Shown here: positions 34,165-45,832 of the stretch, in pieces
How positions within the stretch are numbered: the first letter of the stretch is position 1
Layout of the letters: each line of letters starts with the position of its first letter
NCBI GenBank assembly: GCA_015680685.1
Contig: MNCI01010116.1
Span: forward strand, 106,549-170,548
DNA from: Gnetum montanum
Lineage: Eukaryota; Streptophyta; Gnetopsida; Gnetales; Gnetaceae
DNA: 64,000 nucleotides
Direction: 5' to 3'
Position numbers and translations under genes: made by a program
Notes under the pieces: model-generated
What the model saw: the letters and a program-made list of their open reading frames with translations, nothing else
Told to the model about the DNA's origin: nothing
Database searches by the model: none

Positions 34165-37007
34165 TCACATCGTCCCTGAGGGCAGTGGTTCTAATGGACC
34201 CTCTCTAGCCTTTGGTCCATGCATTGGTGGTGGCACGTATTTTGGTAACCTCGCAGCAGTTGCAACTTCTGGAGACAGCTAGAAAGCCTTCAAGAGAGCC
34301 CTCATTTTTTCTTCTTTACTTCTAGGTCGTTCATGGTCCAGGTAGCTTCACCAATGTGTGCTGGAATTGGAATTTCCCAAGGGCAAGGCAGCACTGGAAT
34401 GAGTTCTTTTAAATTGACAAACCGGGCTACGAACTGCTTGTGTTCGATATCGAATGCTTGAATTGATGCCTGCAGTTGCTGGTAGTCACTCATTCTTTAG
34501 GCCAGGACCTCCGCGATGGTACGTTGGCCTTCAAAGCTTGTGCGGAGGACCTCAAGTTCCATGTTTGCTATTGCTGGCTTCTGTTTTGTTGCCTTATGCG
34601 CTTGGAACTCACCCTCGTATAGGGAATACGAGACGGCCACTTGTTTTTCTAACTCTAACTGTGGTCTCCCAGCTGTGAGCATAGCCAGGTTTGCATACTA
34701 AAGGTTGGCTAACTCCATGTATTCTTTCATTTCTTCAATCTACAGCTCCTTTAGGCAGATTTTTGCTTTATTGCCCATCGAAGATAGATGGCCATACATC
34801 GCCTCCCTCTTAGAGTTGCTAGAGCACTTGGTTCATCTAGGCTTTAGCGACTTGAATGTGCTTCTTGTTTACCTCCTTCTGCAATCCCACTTGGTCCCTA
34901 TAATCATTTTTAACTTTTTCAAATTTTAGGGCCTCATTCTTTCAAGAAGCAATTTTGATTGCAGATCTCGGTCGCAATGCTCGAACCTCCTCCATTGACA
35001 GATTCTGATTTTCAGTAGCCAACCTTCTTATGTCAGTGTTCACCCTGGCTAGCTCCTCTTGCTATTGGTGGATGAAATCCTTCATGTGCTCATTCTTTGC
35101 ACCAACATTATGTAGGCGATGAACTTCTGTGGTTAGTTTCATCTCCTGGCGAACCTCCACCAAGTCCTTCTCTAAGTGATACGCTCGGGCGTCTGTTATG
35201 GACTTGTCTAGGATCATTGTCTCCCTTATATCCTCAACAACCTAAAGCTTAAGCTGAAGATGTTGAAAAGATTCATCTCTAGTGATTTTGCGGTTGAGGA
35301 TGGCTGGATCGGCAAGCTGAGCTCTTAATTGGGCTACCTCAGTTGCCAAGCGTTGACAAGCGGGTTGAGCAGCTTCTAGTTGCCCTTCCAAAACAAGGCT
35401 CTTGCCCCTTGCCAAGAGCAACTCCGACTGGGTTGCAGTAATGTTGTCCAAAAGGTCGAAGACATCTGGAAGCAGTTGCCTGATTTCCACCAGTTGGTCC
35501 AACAATTCTTCATGTTGGGCTGCATCAATCTTGCTACACGAAGTTCTAGTGGACACTTGTACATCTTGAAGTCCATGAATGTTTGGTACAGGTGCTGCTA
35601 GTGCATTAAGAACCGTAGCAATTGTATCAGCAACCACTTCGGCCACAACTTCCTGTCCCTGGTGCTGCATCACCAAAATCATCACCACCTCACCATCTTC
35701 CAAGCATACTAAGAAGGTAGCAGCATTTCCTGAGATTTCAGGGAATAACAGTTGGGTTGCAATTGATACATCTCAGATGCTTGGATCTGTTCTGGTTGGA
35801 ATGGGTGCTCAGGCATTGGAAAATATCGACCCTACCCTTTCAAGCAAGCTAACTGATTGAGCCACTTGCTCCAAGTGGCTCATGGTAGGGCGATAGACCG
35901 AAGGGTCTTCTCCTCCACCAGTCCTACCAGATGGCTCTCACTCACTCGAGAGCATTTCTCGAATCTCGCGGATGTATTCTACTGTGGTTTGCGAGCCCAG
36001 CTACGTTGTTTGTGTAGGTGGTGGAGGTGGTTGCTACTCTTCGTTTGTCTATGTGGCGGCAGGAGTTTTTTCTTTCATCATCTCTCACCACAAGGCAATT
36101 GGGGCATGCCAGATTATGTCGTTAGAATATCATGCTATCCCTACCCGTTTGCACAACTTTTCGATTAGGCAGGGAAAGGTGAGAGCTCTTCTTCCACGTT
36201 CATTCTCAGGGAACCTCTTTTCAATCCCCAAAAAAAAAATAGTTTTGGAAGACTCATGGGAAATTTCCCACTCAAGGCAGCACACGCATGAGTGGAGAAG
36301 GCAGTGATTTTTTTGGGTCTTACTATTGGGTTTAGATGGTAAGACACGATCTTTGAGTAGACTCTCTCCGCTGTGGTCAAGGAGCCAAATTCCTTGTGCT
36401 CTATCCCATAGCACCGTCTAGTCCATTGCACCTTTACCTCTGGATCGGCCTGTTTCAGAATTTCTACCACATTTGCCTCAGTTTCAGGCAACCCCAGAGC
36501 TTGTGCTATTGCTTCCGAAGAGTAAGAGACATAAATGTCTTTGATTCTTACTCTTGACCCTAGCTACCAATTCGTCCAGAAGAGATAAGTTTCTCCTAAG
36601 TACCACACACCACTGGTTGTGATGATTGGCCACATCGAAGAGTTCTACAATTGGAGCCTCACGTCTTCTGGCGCATTCTCGAGGAATGGTCCAAAATTTA
36701 ACTCTTAGAGGACCGTACGTTGCACCTCGTGTGGCATGATAGCATTAAGGTAGGCTTGGGTCAAGGTGACCTCAAGCCATGGTGCTATGCCAGGAGTCTC
36801 ATCCCCTAGCAATTGCATGCCGAGAATCTCCTCTTCAAGAATCTAGTGAATAGATTCCACGTCAGGTCATTCGCAGAAGGGCCCAGTTGCATGAGAGCCC
36901 TACGCATACTTTAGCAATTGCACACCTCATCCCCTTCTCGTGCATGGGTACTTGTCCCTTGGTTGTGATAGTCCTTCGTCCCTTGGGTGTCTTGGTTTGG
37001 GTGCCAT
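34165..37007 (-). pseudogene. ORF2 of M2, plant-transposon-like domain plus coiled coil
   Basis: The ATG at 37007-37005 follows GATTTCAG and reads MAPKPRHPRDEGLSQ. The globular domain is best at 36580-36165: IKDIYVSYSSEAIAQALGLP, ETEANVVEILKQADPEV, VQWTRRCYGIEHKEFG, ALSGKFPMSLPKLFFF. A P/A-rich middle (about 35700-35600) is followed by a heptad-rich coiled coil (35570-34310: EELLDQLVEIRQLL, LATEVAQLRAQLADP, LEVLRTSFEGQRTIAEVLA). The end is near 34165 (..PPPMHGPKARE..). About 950 residues if unbroken; frameshifts and stops divide it into at least six pieces. No membrane segment. The role is unknown; a structural or RNA-binding accessory protein is only a guess. Confidence 0.7.
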
Positions 37008-37040
37008 CTGAAATCAAACATAATCGTCTGTTAGATTGTT
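37008..37040 (-). promoter_or_regulatory. 3' splice site and branch point before ORF2, M2
   Basis: Minus strand has CTAAC (branch-point-like) about 20-25 nt before TTTGATTTCAG, then ATG. Confidence 0.6.
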
Positions 37041-37199
37041 TGTAAGTAGCTTAAGATGGTCCATATATACTTTCTCAATTTGACCAAGTTATGTTAATGG
37101 CACAAGCACACCGTTAAGTCTCCCAGAGTGTTAATTTAGGGATTGGACCAAAGTTTTTGTAATTAAAAACTAATTAATTAATTAATTAATTACACAAAG

Positions 37200-37228
37200 G
37201 CACCACCCCCCCCCCCCACGACTGAGAG
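37200..37228 (-). other. PPT-like purine tract 2, M2
   Basis: Minus strand GCTCTCAGTCGTGGGGGG extends into a run of about 13 G. The core CTCAGTCGTGGGGG equals that of the true PPT of this element. Confidence 0.55.
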
Positions 37229-37380
37229 CATACCTCCGATTGCGTAAAAAGGGGCAAGGACAAGTTGATGCAGACATGCGATGGAATGTAGGTGCGTTGG
37301 GAAGGGTAAGGCAGAAAAATGATAAAAACTCCCCTCAATTTCGATTCCAAATGATGAAAAAATGACAAAGTGCGACAAGG

Positions 37381-37490
37381 TATATATAGGGGTTGGGCGT
37401 TGCGTTGACGGGGCCACATATACGGGGCCCCATATACGCAGCACTGTTCACCTATGGACCAGCGTTGACCAACCCATAAAACATTCGAAA
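37381..37490 (-). promoter_or_regulatory. Internal U3-like promoter module, M2
   Basis: TATATATA at 37381-37388 (minus) is preceded in sense by GGGGCCCCGTATATGTGG and CCCCGTCAACGCAACGCC. The M2 LTR has GGCCCCGTTTATGCAACC and GGCCCGTCAACGTAGCC before its own TATA. These repeats are not seen in M1, M3 or P LTRs, so LTR and internal module match within the element. Confidence 0.55.
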
Positions 37491-37708
37491 TGATGATATT
37501 GAAAACCCAAATTGAGGCGGTTGAAGCGCAGGAAAGGCCCAGTCATGGCTAAGGACAGGAGGAAGGGAATGGAGTGCGAAAAAGAGACAAAATTGGAGAA
37601 CGGGGGTCAAAAAGAACTCTGCGAGGAAGAAAACTAACGATGGGATACTGAAAACAATCAACTAAGAAATCCAAAGGATGGGAGGCTTAACAGGCGAAAC
37701 CAAGAATA

Positions 37709-37795
37709 TGCAGGTGGGTCCTCCCCATAGCAAGCAACAGCCTTTGTAGCCCCCACATACCCTCAACACCAGGGTTCGTGGGCCTGAGTGCCAAT
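37709..37795 (-). other. H1 element, M2 copy
   Basis: Minus strand keeps AGGC-TGTT-GCTT (S3, one wobble) and TATGGGGAGGACCCA. The outer stem is disturbed (TATGTGGG against CCCACCTGCATA). Confidence 0.5.
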
Positions 37796-38212
37796 AATTG
37801 GTGTTGACCCATGAAGACTCCAAACCAAGAGAACCTGCTAAGGCATGAGAGACCTACAGAAAACACGACAAACACACAAAACATAAAAAGGGCAGTGAGG
37901 TGAGTATAGAGAGAACTGGGAATGGAAGGAGAGGAGGGAATGGAAATTTCGAGTGTCGAACACATGAAACCCCATGTGCGAGTGTGGTTAAGTAACCCAG
38001 TAGAACCTTTCCTGAGGGCAGACCCAAAACCATCCACAATCAGTGACCTCGCAGCGATAGAAGAAGTCCCAACCATCCCCCAAGGAAACAATAATGACCC
38101 CATAGAGAACCACCACTCCAGGAAACGTGAGAAGAAGGAAATGAAATGGGAGAAAGTTAGAGGGGACCAAGGAAATCCCATAACTAGTGCGTGTAGCCCG
38201 TGAGAGGCAATC

Positions 38213-38407
38213 TAAGGGGTGTGCTTTGAATTCCCACCGCGATATGTTTTTTTTTCTTTTGTGTGGGGGAACCACACCATGCGAAGACCCATGCGTGTGT
38301 GCATGCATCCAACCAAGGGGTGTGCTTTGAATCCTTAGTTTATTTTTTATTTTTCTTTATTTTTTTCTTCTTGTTTTGAATTTTTGAGTGAGGACCACAC
38401 CATGCAA
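38213..38407 (-). other. H2 long hairpin, tandem duplicate in M2
   Basis: Two copies of GGTGTGGT..arms..CACACCCCTT, at 38213-38283 and 38315-38407. The first has TTCCC..AC/GTGGGAA arms, the second TCCT/AGGA arms, each with a low-complexity loop. Other elements have one copy. Confidence 0.5.
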
Positions 38408-39136
38408 GGTCGAATTGCCCAAAATCTTCTGTGGAGAGAGACTTGGAGTGGTAGGAAATCTGTAAGGACACACCAGCAACCCAGGGAACAGAACGGAACA
38501 ACGAATAAAGCATTCCCCTTGAAGTCACACTTGAGTCAAACCATTGGGTCATCCTGCAGTCGAGGAACTACACAAGTCACACATTGATTAAAATGGCTTT
38601 TAAGTGAAGGGGTTGCATGTTTACGACAAAAGGAAAACCATGGAATGGTGAATGGATGGATGACGTGAACTCACTACCAAGTTTATGAAGTGAAAACAAC
38701 GTAAAATCCAAGGACAACCATGTAACAGCGGGAGCTAGATAACAAGGAAGACTATTATAGTACCCATCGTAACGAAAATCGACCATGCCAGATGTCTGAA
38801 GACAACAAGACGACATAGCAGTAATTACACGAAAAAATAAAACATGCACAAAGAAAGGAAAGATAAGTAAAGAAAGGAAAAAATGTACCAAGAAATTACA
38901 AACGTATGAATGATGGTGAAAGACAAAAAAGTGTAAAACAAGAAAGTGTAAAGCAAAAAATAACAAAATGGTAAGGGGTGTAGTGAAATGGATCAGCAAG
39001 GATGAGGGTCTCCCCCACGACTGGGTGGAAAAAAGGAGACACGAAAGATGGAGCGTGGGTAACCGGTTGATGACGAGGCAGTGGCACTAGTTGTGTGGAG
39101 CTCATGGAAAGGTTTTAGTTGTTGGTGCTTGACCAA

Positions 39137-40350
39137 CTATGTTTTGGTGGGATCTCTAGGTTTGTGGATGAGCAAGGCCCCGGATGGAAAGGTTTCGGAG
39201 ACAATATAAGATCCCTCCCATAGTGTCTGAAACTTTGTCAATTGGGATACATGTGAGGTGTTCCAATATAATACCTTATCTCCACATTGAAATGTGACCT
39301 TCCGAATCCTAAGATCATGTTGTTTCTTGTTATAGGCCTTGTGGGTTTCATTGGAAAATAAGGCCACTAATTGGTTCTTATCTAGCACACTTAAATTGAT
39401 TAATCATTCTCGTTGTGCTAGTGGTAGGTCAAGACTGAGGTCACAGGCGGTGGATAGTGTCTAGAGTTTTGCTTGGATTGGAAGTGTTGGCAAATTTCCA
39501 TACACTAACTCATAGGGAGAGTACCCTACAGGAAGTTTCCAAGTGGAGCGATAGGCCCATAGGGCATCGTTGAGCTTAGTACTCCAATCCCTCCTGTATT
39601 TGCTAATGGTTTAAGTAAGGATCTTGGTGATCTCCCTATTGGTGACTTCAGCTTGCCCGTTGGCTTGGGGGTGATAGGGTGTTGTGAATTTATGTGTTAC
39701 CCCTAAGCGTTGCATGAGTTTTTGAAAAGTGACACTCATGAAGTAACTCCCATTATCAGAAATGAGTGCACAAGGCACTCCAAACCTGGTAATGATTTGT
39801 TGCTGAACAAATCATGCAGCTGTGTTTGAAGAACAATCGACGATGACTACCACTTCTGCCCACTTTGTACAGTAGTCCACAGCCACGATGATGTATGCCT
39901 TTTCATTTGACAAGGGGGTGATGGACCCCATGAAGTCGATAACCTAGATGTCAAAGGACTCCAGTGGCTGGATCCACTATTGAGGTCCCTCCAATCATGT
40001 CGTCATCCCACCATCTCTTTGGCATCGTTCGTAGGAGTAGGTGAACCATTGTGTGTCCCTAAAAAGTGTAGGCCAATAATACCCTGCAAGCAGAATTTTA
40101 ATAACCATTCAGAGTCCAGCATAATGACCCCCACAAGAGCCCTCGTGAGCATCTTGGAGGATGCACATTGTGTCATCATTAGGGACACACCATCAAACCA
40201 AGCCGTCTGTGCACACCTTGTAGAGGTGACCGTTGATTTCCATGAAATGCTTAGCCTTATGGAGAAATTGTTGTTTTTGCCGATGGTTCCACTTTTTTGG
40301 CAGCTCTTGGGTTGTAAGGTAGGTGAAGATGTGGTTGAACCAAGGAGATT
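39137..40350 (-). pseudogene. integrase of M2
   Basis: Zinc-binding region at 40200-40000 (HEGSCGGHYAGL, AGYYWPTLFRDTQ, ERCQRDGG, with one expected Cys replaced by Tyr). Catalytic core: IDFMGSITPLSNEKAYIIV, ALISDNGSYF and HPQANGQAEVTNREI, so all three DDE residues are visible. C-terminal part 39388-39137: HDLRIRKVTFQCGDKVLYWN, FQTLWEGSYIVSETFPSGAL, LIHKPRDPTKT then stop, the GPY/F-like end. Frames are broken in several places. It would insert the element DNA. Confidence 0.85.
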
Positions 40351-40360
40351 CCTTGGGTGT

Positions 40361-42060
40361 TTAAGGATCAACGACGCTTGTGAAGAGGATTTCATCTAGA
40401 AACTGGTCAGATAAAGACTCCTCCTCTTCTGCGTCATCCCATCGTAACCGAGACAAGTGATCAGCGACCACATTCTCAATCCCCTTTCTGTCTACCATGG
40501 TAAGATCAAACTCCTGAAGAATCACCAGCCATCGGATTATGCAGGGGATCATCGTTGGTTTGTTCATCAGGAACTGGATAGCACTGCGATCAGTGTGCAC
40601 AAACACCTTGTATCCGAGCACATAGTGCAAAAAATTGTCCAAGGTGAACACCACCACCATCAATTCCTTCTCGGTGGTGGTATAGTTCAGCTGAGCACCC
40701 ACAATGCTACAGCTTGCACAATGGATATAATACGGACGTTTCTGATCATCACACTGTGTAAGCATGGCTCCCAAGGCGTAGTTGGAGGCATCCGTCATAA
40801 TGTGAAAGGGTCTGGACCAATTAGGCGCCCGTAGAACCAGAGCTTCTACAAGTTTCTATTTTAGGTCTTGGAATGCAGACTCGCATTCCTTAGTCCAGAT
40901 GAACGGAGCGTCCTTCTTTGTAAGCTCTACCAAAAGCTGGGTGATCTTTGAGAAGTGCTCAATGAAATGCCAGTAGTAACCAATGTGTCCAAGGAATGAC
41001 CGCACATCTTTGATGGTACCTGGTTGGTGGGTGATTCCTTGGATGACCCTGATCTTTTTAGGGTCTATGTTGATCCCTGTTGATGAGATGCAATGCCCCA
41101 GCACAATGCTCTCTTGGACCATCAAATGGCTCTTTGCCAATTGAGCTACAGATTGGTCTCTACACACCTCTTTAGAACCTGCTCTAGATGGTCCAAGGCT
41201 TGCTCGAACATGGCACCATAGGTGGAGAAGTCATCCATGAAGACTTCTATACCATTGCCGATTTGTTATTAGACAAGGCATTGGAATGTCGCAGGTGCAT
41301 TGCACAGGCCAAAGGGCATCTTCTTATATGCAAAAGTCCCCCATGGACTCGTGAAAGTAGTTTTGGCTTGGTCATCTAGTGCTATTTTGATTTGGTTATA
41401 ACCACTATAACCATCCAAAAAACTATAATATTGGTTTCCTACGATTGTGTCCAACACCTGGTCCACAAATGGGAGTGGGAAGTGGTTTTTGAAGGTCGTC
41501 ATGTTGAGCAATCGGAAACCAATACAGACCCTCCACTTGCCACCTCTCTTGGGTATGATAACGAGTGGGCTAACCCATTCGCTATCGACGACAGAAGAGA
41601 TGAATCTTGCATTAAGTAATTATTCAATTTCATCTTTTACAACCTGCTTCAATTTGGAATTCAACTGTCTTTGTGGTTGTCATCATGGCTTCATGGAAGG
41701 GTCAAGGTAGATCCAGTGTTGGCAGATCCTGGGATCAACTCCAGTCAACTCAAGATAGGACCACGTGAATGCAGCAACCCATTTGTTCACCATCCCCAGC
41801 AATTTCTTTTTATGTTCAGGAGCAAGGGTGGCATTGATAATTATTGGCTTGCTATTTTGCAAGAATGCATATTCCAAGTAAGCCGGTAAAGGATTTAGCT
41901 GAAGGGGCTCTTGTTTGAAGCTCTCAGGGATTTGTAGCTTTCCCTAGTCATCTTGGCCATCAACAGTGGAGATCTATTGATGAATCTCCTCCATCACATC
42001 TATGCTTTCAACATAGGCTTACACTAGCTCCTCAGACAGTTCCATGCACAATGTGCTGCT
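40361..42060 (-). pseudogene. reverse transcriptase-RNase H of M2
   Basis: N-terminal linker 41877-41683 (MEYAFLQNSKPIIINATLAP). RT fingers/palm 41511-41269 (MLNMTTFKNHFPLPFVDQVL, YSGYNQIKIALDDQAKTTF, MPFGLCNAPATFQ) with the active site VFMDDFSTY at about 41235. Thumb 41167-40856 (VLGHCISSTGINIDPKKI). RNase H 40798-40361 (MTDASNYALGAMLTQ, QLNYTTTEKELMVVVFTL, VHTDRSAIQFLMNK) with its acidic residues present. Ends VVADHLSRLRWDDAEEEE. Stops between pieces. Confidence 0.9.
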
Positions 42061-42327
42061 AGTAGGATCAACTGTCAGCCATTGGGTGCCCTCTTGGTTA
42101 GTGGCTGCTGCGTACATGCACTGTTGAATGGGTGATTCCTCAGTACATCGACTGCATGCTTGAATGGATGTCTGCTTAGCGGACCATAACTGCTATACAC
42201 AGTTGCACCCTAAGTCACTGTACGCGATGCATGAAACTCTTTTCTTCTCGATCTTCCCGAAATTATTTTCCTTGGAAATTTCTAGGGATAGATCTCAGAG
42301 TCCTAGTCATGCATCTACCATGCTTAG

Positions 42328-42687
42328 CTAGGCTCTTCCCATGATGATTGGGAAGTTTCCCTTACAGTTCTCTACATGGATGACTAGGAAATTAGCAAGA
42401 TAGGACCACCCACAAATGGTGGTCATAATTTCCTCCACTAAACCCAAGGGAACGGTGATGGATTGGTCTGCTAACTCGAGCCGAATGTTGCTCTTCTTTA
42501 GTGGGGGAAGGTTCCAATTCTTGTACATGTCATGAGAGATTAAATTGATCCCTGACCCTAAGTCTAAAAGAGCTTTGCATGGATTGTTCCCAGCCACCTG
42601 AAGATATATGAGGGGGCTTCCCGAATCTGTCAATTTTCGGGGAAGAGAACTTGCTTTGATCCAGTCGGTCACGGCATGTGTGAGCAT
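42328..42687 (-). pseudogene. aspartic protease of M2
   Basis: Open stretch MLTHAVTDWIKASSLPRKLT, then ALLDLGSGINLISHDMYKNW, TTICGWSYLANFLVIHV and IIMGRA. The active site reads DLG instead of DSG, a form also seen in P3. Confidence 0.85.
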
Positions 42688-42689
42688 GA

Positions 42690-45085
42690 CTGTCTAGACA
42701 TTGGAGTGTGATGGAGCAGAGGACTACTCGGGCGGTATGATGGTAGAGGCATTAGTAGGTTCGGGGGCACTAGCCACAGGCGTACGTGAGGGTGTGTTCA
42801 GATTATTGGGCCAAAAGAAAGGATGTTTGCATGGCTTGGATTCTAGTCCACTCAACTAAGGTGTCGGTTGTAAGTTAACAACCCTTGTAGCATTTTGTTG
42901 CTGTGGCTGTGGCGGTATTTCTCTTTGCATGGATGGAGCAGGTGGTAACTAAGTAGGATAGTGTGGAGAAGTGGCAGAAGAAGGTGACGGAGGGTAGAAG
43001 ACATATGGGTTTGTCCCCCTGGGTGATGGAGATGGATGTCTAAAATATTCAGGGGGGTGGTAGTAACTGGGAAAGGCTGCATAACTAGAAAAGTCTCTTG
43101 GAGAGACCGGTTGCTGAACATAGTACCCATGAGGATCTGACTGCTTGTAAGGGTACTACTACCTTGGAGGTGGCATCCCCCATGTTTGTGGTTGCTGCCA
43201 CTGTTGGAAGTATTCATACCGTTGCAGGGGCATTCCACTTGGATAATATCCTTGCTGCTACTGGTGGAACCACCTAGGATTTCCTTCTGGATAAGGCAAC
43301 CTTCGGGGTGTCTGCCGCTATGCTAAACAAGGGTTCAAGGCATACACCCCAAACTCTTGAAGGTGTGACACTACAGGACAACATCCCTTAGGATGTTCAT
43401 ATTGGCATATGCCACATTTATTTTCCTCCTCGGTGTCAGAGTCTGCAACCTACTTTGCTACAGCAACTTTTCCCTTACCCTTATGTTGGGCACGTTCAAC
43501 TTCCTTCTTCCTGCGTCGATCACAGTCACTACCTTGTTCTTTGGACTCTTCTAAGATTTTGAATACACTTGGAATTTCTCATCCAAAGAGTCCCACATTT
43601 TATCCACCTTTGTTAATATTTCAGATGCAAACTTTTGTAACGGAAAAGTCTTCTAATTCACCGCTACTTCCAGTGGTGACTCATCCTTCTCATCACAAAA
43701 TTGGACCTCCCTTTTTCTAAGGGAAGGTTCTAGGTTGAATTCTTCTACACTCTCCTTTTTTCTGAGTTCTCCTTCCTTCTTGGCCACCTGATCAATGAGG
43801 TGCTGCAACTGATGGACCCTTCACTCCAACAGTTGTCCCTTGGCGTACACGCCAAAGGTCTTTCGCATTTCAAAATGGATCTCATCAATAATGTGATGAA
43901 GTTGTGCCCACTGAGAGTAACCATGACCAGGGTACTGATGCAATAGTGAGTAATACCTGCTCATGGCGGCATCCAAGGGTTCATGATTTTCTTGTTTCCA
44001 ACCTTGGATCTGCCATCTCAGATTCACCACTCTAGAGTATGTTTGATATTTTTCATTAAAAATTTCAAGCATCATACTCCATCTTCTGATTGATTCCAGC
44101 TCCAAGGACCAGTACCAACTTTTAGCTTCTTTGATGAGTGTGCGAGGGAACAACTTTAACTGTTTCCAATCATTATCAATATTTTGCAGGGTGTAGGCAT
44201 CATGGAACACCTACAGGTGGGTCTGCAGATCACAGTTGTATCCCCCTTCAAATCAAGGGATGTTTTTCATGTCAACACGCTTGATCCGACTATCCTTCAT
44301 GTGCCTACTTGGAATGTGAACTGCCTCTGCAATCTAGAGCATGCTTCGAGTAGCTAACAAAGACTCGTCTAAATCATAGTCCTGTTGGGGACTATGACGT
44401 TTGTGATGATTCCAGTTACCCCTTCTTTCATGCTGGTGAGCATCACACGATTGGTCACGTGCTTCCTCACGTTGCCCCCTTCAAACCTGTTTACCACCAT
44501 CCTTTCTCTCTAGCCTTCCCCTGTTATGCTTAGAGCCTAAGCTAGATGAAGGCATAGGAAAGGGGAAGGATGGAGAAGAAGGAGAGGCATCACCACCGTT
44601 CTGGCGTTGATCTCCCCATCTACCCTGATGATGGTCATGATCATTTCCCCCAGCCTTGCTACATGACCCGCCATCCCCTTGAGGATCATGGTAACTTGGA
44701 GGTTTGTTCTGAATGACTGACTGGAGGATCTGCGGCCCCAGGTGAAGTTCGATCGAATGGTTATCATGAAATACAGGATCCCCATCGTCTTGTCACCCTT
44801 GCGAGAATAAGGGATTACTGAAATGTTTTCCCTTCTATTGTTCATATCTCTCAGCCTACTTCTGATCTCTTGTCCATTGAGCCTCCATAGGACGATAGTC
44901 CCGATAGTTATGGTCCTCCATGACATACTCCGCCACTCGGTCCTGGATGCCCAATCTACCCAGATTGTGATATAGCATCGCAAGAGCTGCTCAGTCAGGC
45001 GGTAGCATAATGCTATCCTCCATGTCCCACCATCAGAGATGCTCATCCTGATGTAGGATGAATGTGAAATCAGGAACATATTCAT
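42690..45085 (-). pseudogene. gag: gag of M2 (5' end in N gap)
   Basis: Capsid core open at 44210-43821: MFHDAYTLQNIDNDWKQLKL, LFPRTLIKEAKSWYWSLE, FNEKYQTYSRVVNLRWQIQ, LLHQYPGHGYSQ. Upstream to 45085 is a basic, H/R/D-rich domain with VPDFTFILHQDEHLWW at its start. Zinc knuckle CGICQYEHPKGCC at about 43410 (CX2CX3HX4C), then a P/Q/Y-rich linker (43330-42700). The start codon and PBS are in the gap. Confidence 0.85.
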
Positions 45086-45832
45086 NNNNNNNNNNNNNNN
45101 NNNNNNNNNNNNNNNNNNNNNNNNNNNNNNNNNNNNNNNNNNNNNNNNNNNNNNNNNNNNNNNNNNNNNNNNNNNNNNNNNNNNNNNNNNNNNNNNNNNN
45201 NNNNNNNNNNNNNNNNNNNNNNNNNNNNNNNNNNNNNNNNNNNNNNNNNNNNNNNNNNNNNNNNNNNNNNNNNNNNNNNNNNNNNNNNNNNNNNNNNNNN
45301 NNNNNNNNNNNNNNNNNNNNNNNNNNNNNNNNNNNNNNNNNNNNNNNNNNNNNNNNNNNNNNNNNNNNNNNNNNNNNNNNNNNNNNNNNNNNNNNNNNNN
45401 NNNNNNNNNNNNNNNNNNNNNNNNNNNNNNNNNNNNNNNNNNNNNNNNNNNNNNNNNNNNNNNNNNNNNNNNNNNNNNNNNNNNNNNNNNNNNNNNNNNN
45501 NNNNNNNNNNNNNNNNNNNNNNNNNNNNNNNNNNNNNNNNNNNNNNNNNNNNNNNNNNNNNNNNNNNNNNNNNNNNNNNNNNNNNNNNNNNNNNNNNNNN
45601 NNNNNNNNNNNNNNNNNNNNNNNNNNNNNNNNNNNNNNNNNNNNNNNNNNNNNNNNNNNNNNNNNNNNNNNNNNNNNNNNNNNNNNNNNNNNNNNNNNNN
45701 NNNNNNNNNNNNNNNNNNNNNNNNNNNNNNNNNNNNNNNNNNNNNNNNNNNNNNNNNNNNNNNNNNNNNNNNNNNNNNNNNNNNNNNNNNNNNNNNNNNN
45801 NNNNNNNNNNNNNNNNNNNNNNNNNNNNNNNN
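45086..45832. other. Assembly gap (Ns) covering M2 gag start, PBS and LTR part
   Basis: 747 Ns. Confidence 0.99.

Larger units (their letters stand above)
37490..39136 (-). other. M2 integrase-to-ORF2 spacer
   Basis: No gene. In sense order: PPT-like tract 1 (39009-39026), T-rich tract (38800-38990), CTTCAAGGGGAAT block (about 38515), two H2 hairpins (38315-38407 and 38213-38283) and H1 (37709-37795). ORFs here (for example 37687-38181 and 38577-38999) are rich in F/L/S because the sense strand is T-rich, and are not conserved as proteins. Confidence 0.65.

Noticed and set aside
37687-38181. 164-residue ORF in the M2 spacer
   Set aside because: It overlaps H1 and other noncoding blocks, has no homologue in the same region of M1, M3 or P3, and has no domain.
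38577-38999. Hydrophobic 140-residue ORF that looks like membrane helices (similar ones at 10778-10966, 47811-48053 and 55075-55260)
   Set aside because: The sense strand is T-rich low-complexity, so any frame gives F, L, I and S. The protein sequence is not conserved between copies, so it is not an envelope transmembrane segment.
39980-40834. Plus-strand ORFs of 139 and 125 residues over M2
   Set aside because: Antisense shadows of the M2 integrase and RNase H.
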